A stretch of DNA of 64,000 nucleotides, from the NCBI RefSeq assembly GCF_017355835.1, contig NZ_JAFEWF010000006.1, positions 186,001 through 250,000 of the forward strand. Reading direction: 5' to 3'. The stretch is from Desertivirga brevis (GTDB lineage Bacteria > Bacteroidota > Bacteroidia > Sphingobacteriales > Sphingobacteriaceae). The notes beneath the pieces are model-generated. The model saw nothing but the letters and a program-made list of their open reading frames with translations, was not told where the DNA came from and did no database searches. The position numbers and the translations under genes are program-made. This document shows positions 32,926 through 42,494 of this stretch, in pieces (positions within the stretch are counted from its first letter, which is position 1; every line of letters starts with the position of its first letter).

Positions 32926-34011
32926 ATGAGATTTTATTGCACTAAATCAGGGCTGTTTTTTATAGCCTTAGCCCTTGCTATGTTTAATGTTTCGACAGTT
33001 GGGAACCTATATGCACAGTCTGTTAAAGGGCTTTTCCTTTCTTCCTACAAGGTAAAACCAGGTGTACCGGGTGCCCGGGTAGCTGTAGTGACTGACGCAA
33101 CAAAGGCAAAGCTGAAAGTTAGATTGGATCGCGACACTTCTGGCTCGTTCAAGATAGTAAAGGGTAACCGGCTGAAACTTAAACCGGGGAGGGTATTGCC
33201 TCCCGGAGCAGAGGAGTTTGAGATTTCTGTATCCGCAGGCAGCAGGAAAAAGGATTTTGTGCTGGTGAAGGATGAATTTATCCGGAACAAGGTGGTGGCG
33301 CACAGGGGTGCCTGGAAGGATGCGGCAGTTCCGCAAAACTCCCTCAAATCAGAAGAACTGGCTATAAAAGCAGGTTGCGAAGCAGCAGAATTTGACATAT
33401 GGCTTTCCGCAGACGGGATACCGGTAGTAGCGCATGATGCGATTATCGGGGGAAAGAAGATAGAAGAAAGTACTGCCATGGAATTACAGCAGGTGCACCT
33501 TGGTGGAGGTGAATATGTACCTACGCTTGAGCAATACCTCAGAGCTATCAAGGGCCAGAACAAGACTCGCCTTTTTTTGGAGATCAAGACATCTGGAAAG
33601 GGGCAGGAACGCTGCCTGGAGCTCGCGGAGAAGGCGGTAGATATGGTTCATGCGCTTAAGGTACAGGCTTGGGTAGACTATATCAGTTTCAACTATGGCG
33701 TTTTGCAGCATATCGCAGCTCTTGACCCTTTTGCTCAAACCGCCTATTTGTGGGGCGACAGAGATCCTGCTACGGTTGCAAAGGATGGGCTCACGGGCCT
33801 TGACTATCCCATTGAACATTTTAAAAAGAACCCTTCCTGGATAGCGGATGCGAAGAAGCTGGGGCTTTCAGTCAATAGCTGGACGATAAACCAGGAAGCG
33901 CCTATGCTCGACCTGCTGAAATGGGATGTGGATTATATCACCACAGACGAACCCCTGAAGCTCCTGAAACTTATCGAAGACCGCAAGAATGCTACGGCTG
34001 CGGGGAATTAA
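32926..34011 (+). CDS. Exported glycerophosphodiester phosphodiesterase
   Basis: This 361-residue protein has a Sec signal (about residues 1-30, VGNLYAQ), a beta-rich N-terminal domain (about 32-120) and a GDPD TIM barrel (about 122-355). The catalytic landmarks are present: VVAHRGAWKD, then PQNSLKSEE, then AEFDIWLSADGIPVVAHD. GDPD enzymes hydrolyse glycerophosphodiesters to glycerol-3-phosphate and an alcohol, usually in the periplasm. In this locus the substrate could be a glycerophosphate substituent on the glycan. The gene follows the lipoprotein by 83 bases with the hairpin between. Confidence 0.88.
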   Translation: MRFYCTKSGLFFIALALAMFNVSTVGNLYAQSVKGLFLSSYKVKPGVPGARVAVVTDATKAKLKVRLDRDTSGSFKIVKGNRLKLKPGRVLPPGAEEFEISVSAGSRKKDFVLVKDEFIRNKVVAHRGAWKDAAVPQNSLKSEELAIKAGCEAAEFDIWLSADGIPVVAHDAIIGGKKIEESTAMELQQVHLGGGEYVPTLEQYLRAIKGQNKTRLFLEIKTSGKGQERCLELAEKAVDMVHALKVQAWVDYISFNYGVLQHIAALDPFAQTAYLWGDRDPATVAKDGLTGLDYPIEHFKKNPSWIADAKKLGLSVNSWTINQEAPMLDLLKWDVDYITTDEPLKLLKLIEDRKNATAAGN

Positions 34012-34039
34012 CAATCAGATCATTAATAATTAGACGAAT

Positions 34040-34972
34040 ATGAAAATTACAGGAACTTTTTTAGATGAAATAAGCATCGATATTCCCCACCAGAACTGGG
34101 GTAGAGCCGAATGGGATGCAGATTTTTCGCACATGAAGTCGGTTGGTATCGACTCGGTGTATCTTATTCGCAGTGGTCTTCATCGCTTTATTACCTATCC
34201 ATCGAAGGTACTCGTGAAGCAGGAGGGTTGCTATGAGCCTCCGGTAGACCTTGTTAAAATGTTCCTCGAGCTTTCTGATAAGCACGGGATGAACTTTTAC
34301 TTTGGACTCTACGACTCGGGAAAATATTGGGCAAATAACCAATACCAGAAGGAGATCGACTTGAACATGAGGGTGATCGACGAAGTATGGAAGAACTATG
34401 GGCATTTCAAATCATTCAAGGGCTGGTACCTGGCTCAGGAGATTAGTCGTCGCACAAGCGGCATTATTGATCTTTACGCAAAGCTGGGTAAGCATTGTAA
34501 AGATATTTCTAACAACCTTCCCACCTTTATTTCGCCCTGGATTGATGGTAAAAAGACGGTACAGTCTTTCTCATCCACGCTAACTAAAGATGAAGCTGTA
34601 ACCCTTAAACAGCATGAGGAGGAATGGAACGAGATCTTTGACGGGATAAGCAAGTTTGTGGATGCGGTTGCCTTTCAGGATGGACACGTTGAATTTCATG
34701 AGCTGGACGGTTTCTTCGAGATCAATAAGCGTTTGGCCAGGAAATATAAAATGGAATGCTGGACCAATGCCGAAACTTTCGACCGGGACATGCCGATCAA
34801 GTATCTTCCCATCAAGTTTGAGAAACTAAGAATGAAACTTGAGGCGGCCCGTAAAGCGGGATTCGACAAAGCGATCACCTTTGAATTCTCACATTTCCTT
34901 AGTCCGCAGTCGGCCTACCTCCAGGCTGGACACCTCTTCGACAGATATAAAGAATACATCAAAACCTTCTAA
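34040..34972 (+). CDS. DUF4434-type protein, probable glycoside hydrolase-like
   Basis: This 310-residue protein lacks a signal peptide and so is probably cytoplasmic. The opening (ITGTFLDEISIDIPHQNWG, then SVYLIRSGLHRFITYPSK) and the middle (KGWYLAQEISRR ... FISPWIDGKK) fit DUF4434, a TIM-barrel family allied to glycoside hydrolases. Acidic residues in QEIS and in FEFSHF are candidates for catalysis but cannot be assigned by eye. It lies 28 bases after the diesterase gene and 11 before the epimerase gene. Confidence 0.75.
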   Translation: MKITGTFLDEISIDIPHQNWGRAEWDADFSHMKSVGIDSVYLIRSGLHRFITYPSKVLVKQEGCYEPPVDLVKMFLELSDKHGMNFYFGLYDSGKYWANNQYQKEIDLNMRVIDEVWKNYGHFKSFKGWYLAQEISRRTSGIIDLYAKLGKHCKDISNNLPTFISPWIDGKKTVQSFSSTLTKDEAVTLKQHEEEWNEIFDGISKFVDAVAFQDGHVEFHELDGFFEINKRLARKYKMECWTNAETFDRDMPIKYLPIKFEKLRMKLEAARKAGFDKAITFEFSHFLSPQSAYLQAGHLFDRYKEYIKTF

Positions 34973-34983
34973 GCACCTCAGCA

Positions 34984-36177
34984 ATGGATTTTAATAGATA
35001 CAGCAGCATATATTTAAAGAATTTAGTGGATGAAGTTTTACCCTTTTGGCTGAAGAACTCTCCGGACAAAGAATATGGCGGTTTTTTTACCTGCCTGGAT
35101 ACTGAGGGACGCGTTTTTGATACCGATAAATTCATCTGGTTGCAGGCACGTCAGGTTTGGACATTTTCCATGCTATATAACCAGATGGAAAAGAATCCGC
35201 TTTGGCTGGAGACCGCTATCCATGGGGCAGAATTCCTTAAAAAGCATGGACGTGATAGTGCCGGTAACTGGTATTTCTCACTAAGCCGGGAAGGGGCACC
35301 TTTAGTGCAACCTTACAATATATTTTCAGATTGCTTTGCAACGATGGCTTTTGCTCAACTCTATAAGGCCAGTGGTGTTGAAGAATACCGAGAGATCTCT
35401 GTGAACACTTTTTTTAATATCTTAAAAAGACAGGATAACCCTAAAGGCAAATTCTCCAAAGCTTTTCCGGGAACAAGAGAACTTCAAAATTTCTCACTTC
35501 CGATGATCCTTTCAAACCTGGTGCTGGAAATTGAACATGTGCTGGATCCTGCAATTGTTGAGGCGACTATCGACAAGGGTATACACACCGTAATGGAGGT
35601 GTTTTATCAGCCTGATTCTGGTTTGATCCTGGAAAACGTTTATGCCGATGGCAGCTTTTCTGATTCTTTTGAAGGAAGGCTTTTAAACCCTGGTCATGTA
35701 CTTGAAGCAATGTGGTTTGTAATGGATCTTGCTACCAGGCGTAATGACCAAAAGCTCATTGAAAAAGCGGTTAATATCGCCATAAACGCTCTTGAATATG
35801 GATGGGACAAGGAATTTGGAGGAATTCTCTATTTTCTGGATATAAAGGGTAATCCCCCGCAGCAGCTGGAATGGGATCAGAAATTATGGTGGGTACATGC
35901 GGAGGCTATTGTTTGTATGCTGAAAGGCTATGAGAAAACAGGAGATCAACGCTGCCTGAATTGGTTTAAGAAGTTGCATGAGTATACCTGGAAGAACTTT
36001 GTTGACGAAGACAACGGCGAGTGGTTCGGATACCTGAATAGAAGGGGCGAGGTTCTACTTCCACTTAAGGGTGGCAAATGGAAAGGCTGTTTCCATGTTC
36101 CCAGGGCGCTTTTCCTTGCACAGGGACTACTGAAAACCCTCGCAGAAAAGGAAGATAAGGTATTAAGCGAGATGTAA
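34984..36177 (+). CDS. AGE-family epimerase (N-acylglucosamine 2-epimerase type)
   Basis: This 397-residue soluble protein has the alpha/alpha-barrel of the AGE/renin-binding-protein family. Family histidines are visible in NPGHVLEAMWF, WWVHAEAIV and CFHVPRALF, with Trp-rich loops (IWLQARQVWTFSML). Members interconvert GlcNAc and ManNAc or epimerise cellobiose or mannose derivatives. With NagB, GH20 and a FucP-type importer nearby, GlcNAc/ManNAc is the best guess, but the substrate cannot be proven from sequence. The stop is two bases before the next start. Confidence 0.85.
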   Translation: MDFNRYSSIYLKNLVDEVLPFWLKNSPDKEYGGFFTCLDTEGRVFDTDKFIWLQARQVWTFSMLYNQMEKNPLWLETAIHGAEFLKKHGRDSAGNWYFSLSREGAPLVQPYNIFSDCFATMAFAQLYKASGVEEYREISVNTFFNILKRQDNPKGKFSKAFPGTRELQNFSLPMILSNLVLEIEHVLDPAIVEATIDKGIHTVMEVFYQPDSGLILENVYADGSFSDSFEGRLLNPGHVLEAMWFVMDLATRRNDQKLIEKAVNIAINALEYGWDKEFGGILYFLDIKGNPPQQLEWDQKLWWVHAEAIVCMLKGYEKTGDQRCLNWFKKLHEYTWKNFVDEDNGEWFGYLNRRGEVLLPLKGGKWKGCFHVPRALFLAQGLLKTLAEKEDKVLSEM

Positions 36178-36179
36178 CG

Positions 36180-37415
36180 ATGGCTAATATTCCAATGCAA
36201 AAGGTCCTTTCTGCCGGGTACGACGGGGAGGAAAATAAAAGCTATACGCCGGCATTGATGTCGCTTGCCGTTCTGTATTTCATGATGGGCTTATTAACCT
36301 GCCTGAACGATACGCTGGTTCCCTTTTTTAAAAAGGGATTCAACCTTAGCTATTCTGAATCTTCCCTAGTACAGTTTTACTTCTTCCTTACCTATGCGAT
36401 CATGTCGATCCCAGCTGGAAAAATAGTAGAACGCATTGGTTATAAGAATGGAATGGTATTAGGCTTCAGCGTTGCAGCACTTGGCGCAGCCTTGTTTTTT
36501 CCTGCATCCCTGATGCATCAGTATTACTTATTTCTTGCAGCACTGTTTGTGCTTGCGATAGGGATTGTGCTGCTGCAGGTGGCTGCTAACCCTTATATTA
36601 CGATCCTTGGTCCTGCTAAAACTGCTTCGTCCAGGCTTACGCTGATACAGGGTATAGGTTCTCTCGGGACTACAGTAGCTCCTGTTTTTGGCGCCTACTT
36701 TATCTTATCAAGATTAGAGGATAATGCGTCAAGTGACGCAGTGCGCTATCCTTACATCGGAATTGCATTAGTCCTGCTTGTTATTGCCATGGCTGTGTAC
36801 AACATGTCTTTGCCCAACCTAAGAGCCGAAACAGGGGAAAAGGATAAAAGTATGAGCATTGCCGGAATTATGAAATTCAGGAACCTTAAGTATGGCGTGG
36901 CTGGTATCTTTTTTTATGTAGGCGCGGAAGTTTCGATAGGTACTTTTCTAACTAATTATATCGCTGACAACCTGCAGATCGAAGAAGCTGCAGCCAATGG
37001 TTACGTATCATTCTATTGGGCTGGTATGATGTTAGGGCGATTTCTGGGCTCAGTATTGTTAAAGCATATCAGTCCCTCCAAAGTGCTTAGTTCTTGTGCA
37101 ATTCTAGCCATTGCCCTGATACTGATCTCCATCAACACAAGCGGCTTAGTCTCTGTGTGGACGATGATCCTGGTAGGCCTATGTAATTCGGTAATGTTTG
37201 CTATTATCTTTTCGCTTGCGGTGGAAGGGTTAAAGGAATATACCACCATGGGCTCAGGTATCTTATCGGCGGCCATAGCAGGAGGAGCGATCATCTCTTA
37301 TACCCAGGGTTATCTTATTGATCATTATTCATGGGTAATTGCTTTTATGCTTCCTGCCCTATGCTACGGCTATATCGTTTTCTACGGTATAAATGGTCAT
37401 AAACCAGGCAATTAA
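36180..37415 (+). CDS. FucP-family sugar MFS transporter
   Basis: This 411-residue inner-membrane protein has about 12 transmembrane segments. The FucP/NagP-like marks are present: LNDTLVPFFKKGFNL, FYFFLTYAIMSIPAGKIVERIGYKNG, then LLQVAANPYITILGP. These are proton symporters for fucose, glucose/galactose or GlcNAc. In this operon a GlcNAc or related amino-sugar substrate is likely. It starts two bases after the epimerase stop. Confidence 0.9.
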   Translation: MANIPMQKVLSAGYDGEENKSYTPALMSLAVLYFMMGLLTCLNDTLVPFFKKGFNLSYSESSLVQFYFFLTYAIMSIPAGKIVERIGYKNGMVLGFSVAALGAALFFPASLMHQYYLFLAALFVLAIGIVLLQVAANPYITILGPAKTASSRLTLIQGIGSLGTTVAPVFGAYFILSRLEDNASSDAVRYPYIGIALVLLVIAMAVYNMSLPNLRAETGEKDKSMSIAGIMKFRNLKYGVAGIFFYVGAEVSIGTFLTNYIADNLQIEEAAANGYVSFYWAGMMLGRFLGSVLLKHISPSKVLSSCAILAIALILISINTSGLVSVWTMILVGLCNSVMFAIIFSLAVEGLKEYTTMGSGILSAAIAGGAIISYTQGYLIDHYSWVIAFMLPALCYGYIVFYGINGHKPGN

Positions 37416-37448
37416 TTCTTTTACAGGGATACAAATAAAGGATTTGTT

Positions 37449-38420
37449 ATGAAACGAAGAAGTTTTTTAAAGCAGGGCGGTTTAGCTGCAGGAGCTCTTG
37501 CACTACCTGCCGTTCTGAAATATTTATATACTCCGGAGATACCTACAGGAACCAGGAGGTTAGTAATGGTCCATTTAAAGGGTGGAAATGATGGTTATAA
37601 TACCCTGATCCCTTATACGGATGCTGTTTATTATCAATCCCGTCCCTCTCTTGCTATTTCGGAGAAGAGTGTTGTTAAACTGGACCAAACTTATGGTTTG
37701 CATCCTGCTATGCAGCCAGTTGAGGACCTTTATCATTCAGGAAACATGCTTTTCCTGAATGCTGTAGCTCACCCTGAATTTGAGGCATCTCATCACACAG
37801 CATTTCAAAACTTTCATCCACTGCAGGAACTCGAAGCTGGACGTGGACCCTGGGAAGATTCATTTGTTAACAGGAACGGGGAGATACAAGCTCTGCCATT
37901 TTTGAATGTCGATTGCGGGCGTGCGGATTTTGCCTCCCTTTTCAACGAGGCTTATTGCTCTTTTTCGGCAGAGGACTTTAGTCAAGGACTGGAAAGGGTT
38001 TCTTCCTCCATATTGTCGGGTGCCGATACCCGTATTTATCATCTTTCCCTGGATGGCTTTGATACCCATCAGATGCAGACAACAAAACATAACCTTCTGC
38101 TAAAGGCCTATGCCGAGGGAATGCAGCGATTTGTTGAGAGATTAAAGGATACGGGTCTTTTTGAAGATACCCTTATTCTTACCTATTCTGAATTTGGGCG
38201 CTCTTTAAAGGAAAATAAAAAGAGGGGTACCGAGCATGGTAATGAAAATTGCGCATGGCTTATTGGCGGAAAGCTAAAAGAAAGTAGAGTAAAAAACCTT
38301 AAGAATTCTTCTGAGCTTTCCAATCCCGCCGTCCTGCTACCAGGTATCACTGCGGCCTGGTTCGATCTACGGCTTCCTCTTTTGGATGAAAACCTTCAAT
38401 CCCAGTTTGGATGGGTTTAG
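37449..38420 (+). CDS. DUF1501 family protein with Tat-type signal
   Basis: This 323-residue protein starts MKRRSFLKQGGLAAGALALP, a twin-arginine signal. It then shows the DUF1501 pattern (LVMVHLKGGNDGYNTLIPY, then YGLHPAMQPVEDLYHSGN, and SEFGRSLKEN near residue 245). DUF1501 belongs to the alkaline phosphatase/sulfatase-like superfamily; an actual hydrolase activity is unproven. In the locus it may act on phosphate or sulfate substituents in the periplasm. This copy is somewhat shorter than typical members (often 380-450 residues). Confidence 0.8.
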   Translation: MKRRSFLKQGGLAAGALALPAVLKYLYTPEIPTGTRRLVMVHLKGGNDGYNTLIPYTDAVYYQSRPSLAISEKSVVKLDQTYGLHPAMQPVEDLYHSGNMLFLNAVAHPEFEASHHTAFQNFHPLQELEAGRGPWEDSFVNRNGEIQALPFLNVDCGRADFASLFNEAYCSFSAEDFSQGLERVSSSILSGADTRIYHLSLDGFDTHQMQTTKHNLLLKAYAEGMQRFVERLKDTGLFEDTLILTYSEFGRSLKENKKRGTEHGNENCAWLIGGKLKESRVKNLKNSSELSNPAVLLPGITAAWFDLRLPLLDENLQSQFGWV

Positions 38421-38448
38421 CTCGCTTAATTATAAAACACACAATGCA

Positions 38449-39915
38449 ATGAGAAAATTAAATATATCCTTAGCACTAGTCTGGCTGATACTAACATCAC
38501 TGGCATGCAAACAAGCGTCTAAATCGGGTGAACTTCCTAAGCAGGAAAATGCTGTTCAGGACACATCCTCTATGAAATACCGTGCTTTCCACGGCGCCAG
38601 TATGCAGATCGACCCTACCTTTCCCTATTACAAAAACCGTTCAGTTGAAAGTATTGTGGAGGAGATCTCACTGGCGGGCTACAAATCTGTGCATTATTTT
38701 GTGGTGAATGAGAATGAAGTGAACGGTCCCTTGATCCATGCTTTCAGGGCTAAGGGAATCCCGGTATGGCTGATGGTGGTGGGCAACGGAACCTATTCTA
38801 CCAAAGGTTTACCTCAGGGATGGGAGAATTGGAAAATGGAGATGACCCGCGAGCCGAATGGAGGCGGCTTTACCTTCTTTTCCCTTTTCAATAAAGATTT
38901 TACCAACTGGAAAAAGAGATCATTGGTTAAACTTATCAGCGATTATCCTTTTGACGGGGTGGAAATGGCGGAAACCTATTTCCCGGAATGGGATGCCATT
39001 CGCACCGGGAGATATGGAGATGTAGGCCCGGTGGCAAATAAGGCATTTAAGGAGAAATACAACCTTGAAATGCCTGATTTCAAAAACCCTTCAGCTGAAA
39101 ATTACTATACCAAAAATAAGGAGCTCTATAGCAAATGGATGCAGTTTAGGGTAGACGGGGTGAATGACTTTCAAAATGAGATCTACAATGGCGAAGGAGG
39201 GGTGAGGAAAACACGACCGGATATCCTTGTTGCCACATGGAGCCTTGGAGTAGGTTCGGGGACTTCTGCCGTAGCGAAATTAAGGGAAGATCATGGATTG
39301 GATGCCGCTTCCCTGGTAGCCAAAGTAATGCCCGATCTTCATTTTATTCAAACACATTGGCCAGACTGGGTGAAGCCTGAAGCACAGCTGCCTGCCGACT
39401 ATATGAAGAATTATAAAGCATTTGTCGATCCCATTAAGAATCGCTTTCCGAATATGCCTGTTGGCTTGCAAGCAGATCAGGGCTCAGTTAAAGATATGAT
39501 AAAGTCTGCAGCCTGGGTGAAGAAGTTTGGTGAAGAAGCTGCGAAGAACGGCTATGTTACCTGGACCAGTTACGAGTATCACCTGGGCGGATATATTTAC
39601 AGTGGTGCACCTAAGCCTGTGAAAATAGTCAGAGCAGGTGCAGACAGTATCATCATCTCTTTTAATAAAAGGATAGATGAGGCGAGTGGTACCAATCTGG
39701 CAAATTATCGATTACTGAAAGATGGAGCGGCCCAGCCTGCTGCTATTAAAAGTGTTAAGGTGGATGGCAATCGTGCTATTCTAATCTTAAATTCTTCTAA
39801 CTCAGGCAATCTTAGTATAGCCCTGAATCACATTTCGGATACACCGGCATTGCGCCTTTACAAGGATACTCCGATGAACACCATGAAGGAAGAGGTGATT
39901 ATGCTGCTTAAATAA
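38449..39915 (+). CDS. Exported lipoprotein, glycosidase-like, unknown family
   Basis: I set the start at ATG 38449, giving 488 residues with a lipobox (LILTSLAC). After a short linker, residues 45-400 look like a TIM-barrel carbohydrate enzyme (HGASMQIDPTFPYYKNRSVES, then DYPFDGVEMAETYFPEWDAI, then TWTSYEYHLGG near the end). The C-terminal 85 residues look beta-rich, like a small immunoglobulin-like domain (ADSIIISFNKRID). The EMAE and YEYH motifs are candidate catalytic places. The family is not certain. A role in cutting the glycan in the periplasm or on the surface is inferred. Confidence 0.65.
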   Translation: MRKLNISLALVWLILTSLACKQASKSGELPKQENAVQDTSSMKYRAFHGASMQIDPTFPYYKNRSVESIVEEISLAGYKSVHYFVVNENEVNGPLIHAFRAKGIPVWLMVVGNGTYSTKGLPQGWENWKMEMTREPNGGGFTFFSLFNKDFTNWKKRSLVKLISDYPFDGVEMAETYFPEWDAIRTGRYGDVGPVANKAFKEKYNLEMPDFKNPSAENYYTKNKELYSKWMQFRVDGVNDFQNEIYNGEGGVRKTRPDILVATWSLGVGSGTSAVAKLREDHGLDAASLVAKVMPDLHFIQTHWPDWVKPEAQLPADYMKNYKAFVDPIKNRFPNMPVGLQADQGSVKDMIKSAAWVKKFGEEAAKNGYVTWTSYEYHLGGYIYSGAPKPVKIVRAGADSIIISFNKRIDEASGTNLANYRLLKDGAAQPAAIKSVKVDGNRAILILNSSNSGNLSIALNHISDTPALRLYKDTPMNTMKEEVIMLLK

Positions 39916-39924
39916 TTGAAGCTT

Positions 39925-40605
39925 ATGAGAGTAGTTTTTAAACTTTTCTGTCTGTTGATATTCCTTGCTCCAATTTCTTCAAGGGCTCAGTTGGATAGCT
40001 CATTCAACACTACTTATTATCAGCAGAAGGTGAGCCAGTACCGGTTGTTTAAGCCGAAACATGAAAAGCGGAAGCCTGTAATGTTCATTGGTGATAGTAT
40101 TACCGACATCGCCGAATGGAGCGAGCTATTTGGAACCATCCAAGTGCTGAACAGGGGGATCAGTGCAGATAATACTTTCGGCGTATTAAACCGTCTCGAC
40201 GATGTGCGGCTAAGAAAGCCTTCTAAGCTTTTTATAATGATCGGTATCAACGATATATCGCACAGTATTCCCGACGAGAAGATCCTTGCCAATTACTGGC
40301 GTATCATAGAAACGGTAAGAAAGGATTCTCCAAAGACCTCTATCTATGTGCAGAGTATTTTGCCTACAAATAATGCCTTCAGCGAGTTTAAAAGACATCA
40401 GAATAAAGATGAACACATCCGGAAAATCAACAAGGCACTGGAGGAGGGTTCAAAATCATATTCCTATCAATTTGTAAATCTTTATCCTCTTTTTCTTAAC
40501 ACAGAAGGCAAATTGGATACGAAGTATTCGAACGACGGTCTGCATCTTACCGCTGCCGGCTATGAGGTCTGGAAGAACTATCTCCTGAAACTTAAATACC
40601 TATAG
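39925..40605 (+). CDS. Exported SGNH/GDSL esterase
   Basis: I prefer ATG 39925 over the TTG at 39916 because it starts a good Sec signal (MRVVFKLFCLLIFLAPIS, cut near SSRAQ). The 226-residue product has the SGNH blocks: FIGDSITD with the nucleophile Ser, NRGISADNT, IGINDIS, and DGLHLTAAGY with Asp and His. Likely a periplasmic deacylase that removes acetyl or other ester groups from the glycan. It lies between the lipoprotein and GH20 genes with tiny gaps. Confidence 0.88.
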   Translation: MRVVFKLFCLLIFLAPISSRAQLDSSFNTTYYQQKVSQYRLFKPKHEKRKPVMFIGDSITDIAEWSELFGTIQVLNRGISADNTFGVLNRLDDVRLRKPSKLFIMIGINDISHSIPDEKILANYWRIIETVRKDSPKTSIYVQSILPTNNAFSEFKRHQNKDEHIRKINKALEEGSKSYSYQFVNLYPLFLNTEGKLDTKYSNDGLHLTAAGYEVWKNYLLKLKYL

Positions 40606-40613
40606 AAGAGCTT

Positions 40614-42494
40614 ATGAGAAAGTATCAAATCTTCCTTTTTTTTATCGCGCTGTTACAGTCCCGGCATCTGCTGGCTCAGTCTAAGAACATCCATATCATT
40701 CCCGAGCCAGTGAGCCTTACAGTAAGAAAGGGGAATTTCAAGGTCGACCGCAACACTACCCTATATTGCCTGTTGGCAGATGAAAAGCTCGAAGGGGCAG
40801 CCAGGATATTTTTGTCTACACTGAAGAAGCAGACGGGGCTTACTCTGCCTTTTAAGAAGACCAATGGGAGGGAGGATAACCAGGGGATAAGGCTCTCGCT
40901 GAATAAGAAAGCAGATCCCTCCCTGCACCAGGAGGGCTACCGTTTATCTGTTGGTCCCTCATCCATACTGATCAATGCCAATACCCAGGCCGGAGTATTC
41001 TATGGTTTGCAAACGCTTTTGCAAATGATGCCTTTAGAAATGAAAAACGAGCCTTCTGTATTAATTCCCTGCGCCGAGATCTTGGATTATCCACGCTTTG
41101 CTTACCGCGGTCTGATGCTTGATGTTAGCCGGCATTTTTTTACCAAGGAGGAGGTGAAGCGTTATATCGATGAAATGGTGACGTATAAGTACAATGTATT
41201 CCATTGGCATCTTACTGACGATCAGGGCTGGAGGATAGAGATCAAAAGCTTGCCAAAGCTCAATTCTATAGGAAGTTGGAGGGTTCCAAGAACGGGACCA
41301 TGGGGTAGTTTTTCGGATGCCCGGCCAGGGGAAAAGGCCACTGACGGGGGCTTTTACACGCAGGAGGATATTCGTGAAGTTGTGGCTTATGCCAGTGCAA
41401 GGTTTGTTTCTGTTCTACCTGAGATCGATGTTCCGGGTCACAGCCTGGCCATGATTGCTTCCTACCCTGAGCTGAGTTGTACCAAAATGCATTATAATGT
41501 TAGTCCGGGTACCGACTTCTACAAAAAGGAAGATAATGCTTTATGTCCGGGTAACGATGCCGTTTATTCCGTAATGAAAAAGGTTATTGATGAAGTTGCT
41601 GTGCTTTTCCCTTACCCTTTTATCCATATTGGCGGTGATGAAGCGTATAAAGGCTTTTGGGAGAAATGCGAAGCCTGCAGGAAAAGGATGAAAGATGAAA
41701 ACCTGGAAAATAGTACGCAGCTCCAGAGCTATTTTATTCGAAGGATGGAGCGCATCATCAATTTGGCTGGAAAACAGATGATAGGCTGGGATGAAGTGCT
41801 CGAAGGAGGTAATTTGAGCAAAAACACCACCATCATGGCAAGATATGGAGCTTCCGGAACTATTGATGCAGTAAGGAAAGGACACCAGGCTATAGTAACA
41901 CCATGGGGTTATGCTTACTGGGATCTGTACCAGGGAGACCCGGCCATTGAACCGCTGACCTATGGAAAGGGGAGACTTAAGGCGACGTACATGTATGATA
42001 TAGTGCCGGACAGTATTAATGCTGGTCAAATTTTAGGAGGACAGGGTAGCTTGTGGACCGAGTTCGTTCCAACTTATCGCCATGCTCAATATATGACCTG
42101 GCCTCGTTCTTTCGCTCTGGCCGAGGGTTTATGGAGCCCTCCTTCAAAAAAGAACTGGGCCTATTTTCTGGAACGCATGGAAAGCCACTTCCAAAGATTT
42201 GATCACATGCAGGTGAACTATGCTCGCAGTGTTTATGATCCCTTTGTTCGTGTTGAAAAGGGGAACGATGGTCAATTGAAGGTTGCTTTGGAATGTGAGA
42301 TGGAGGGTGCTGAGATCTTTTACACCCTTGACGAGACTCTTCCAGATCACTTCAGTAAAAAATATACCGGTGGCTACATCAGTTTTCCTGAGGGAGCAGC
42401 AAGGATACGGGCGATTACTTATCTAAAAGGAAAACCCGCTGGCAAGCTATTGAATGTGCTTATTAGCGACTTAAATAAAAGACTGACACAATGA
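40614..42494 (+). CDS. GH20 beta-N-acetylhexosaminidase
   Basis: This 626-residue protein has a Sec signal (residues 1-22, ending LLAQ). An N-terminal GH20b domain follows (HIIPEPVSLTVRKGNF), then the GH20 catalytic barrel with its marks: YRGLMLDVSRHFF, FHWHLTDDQGWRIEI, LPEIDVPGH and the catalytic pair in HIGGDEAYKG. A short C-terminal beta domain (about 545-620) closes the protein. It releases terminal GlcNAc or GalNAc, probably in the periplasm. Its stop overlaps the next start (ATGA, 42491-42494). Confidence 0.95.
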   Translation: MRKYQIFLFFIALLQSRHLLAQSKNIHIIPEPVSLTVRKGNFKVDRNTTLYCLLADEKLEGAARIFLSTLKKQTGLTLPFKKTNGREDNQGIRLSLNKKADPSLHQEGYRLSVGPSSILINANTQAGVFYGLQTLLQMMPLEMKNEPSVLIPCAEILDYPRFAYRGLMLDVSRHFFTKEEVKRYIDEMVTYKYNVFHWHLTDDQGWRIEIKSLPKLNSIGSWRVPRTGPWGSFSDARPGEKATDGGFYTQEDIREVVAYASARFVSVLPEIDVPGHSLAMIASYPELSCTKMHYNVSPGTDFYKKEDNALCPGNDAVYSVMKKVIDEVAVLFPYPFIHIGGDEAYKGFWEKCEACRKRMKDENLENSTQLQSYFIRRMERIINLAGKQMIGWDEVLEGGNLSKNTTIMARYGASGTIDAVRKGHQAIVTPWGYAYWDLYQGDPAIEPLTYGKGRLKATYMYDIVPDSINAGQILGGQGSLWTEFVPTYRHAQYMTWPRSFALAEGLWSPPSKKNWAYFLERMESHFQRFDHMQVNYARSVYDPFVRVEKGNDGQLKVALECEMEGAEIFYTLDETLPDHFSKKYTGGYISFPEGAARIRAITYLKGKPAGKLLNVLISDLNKRLTQ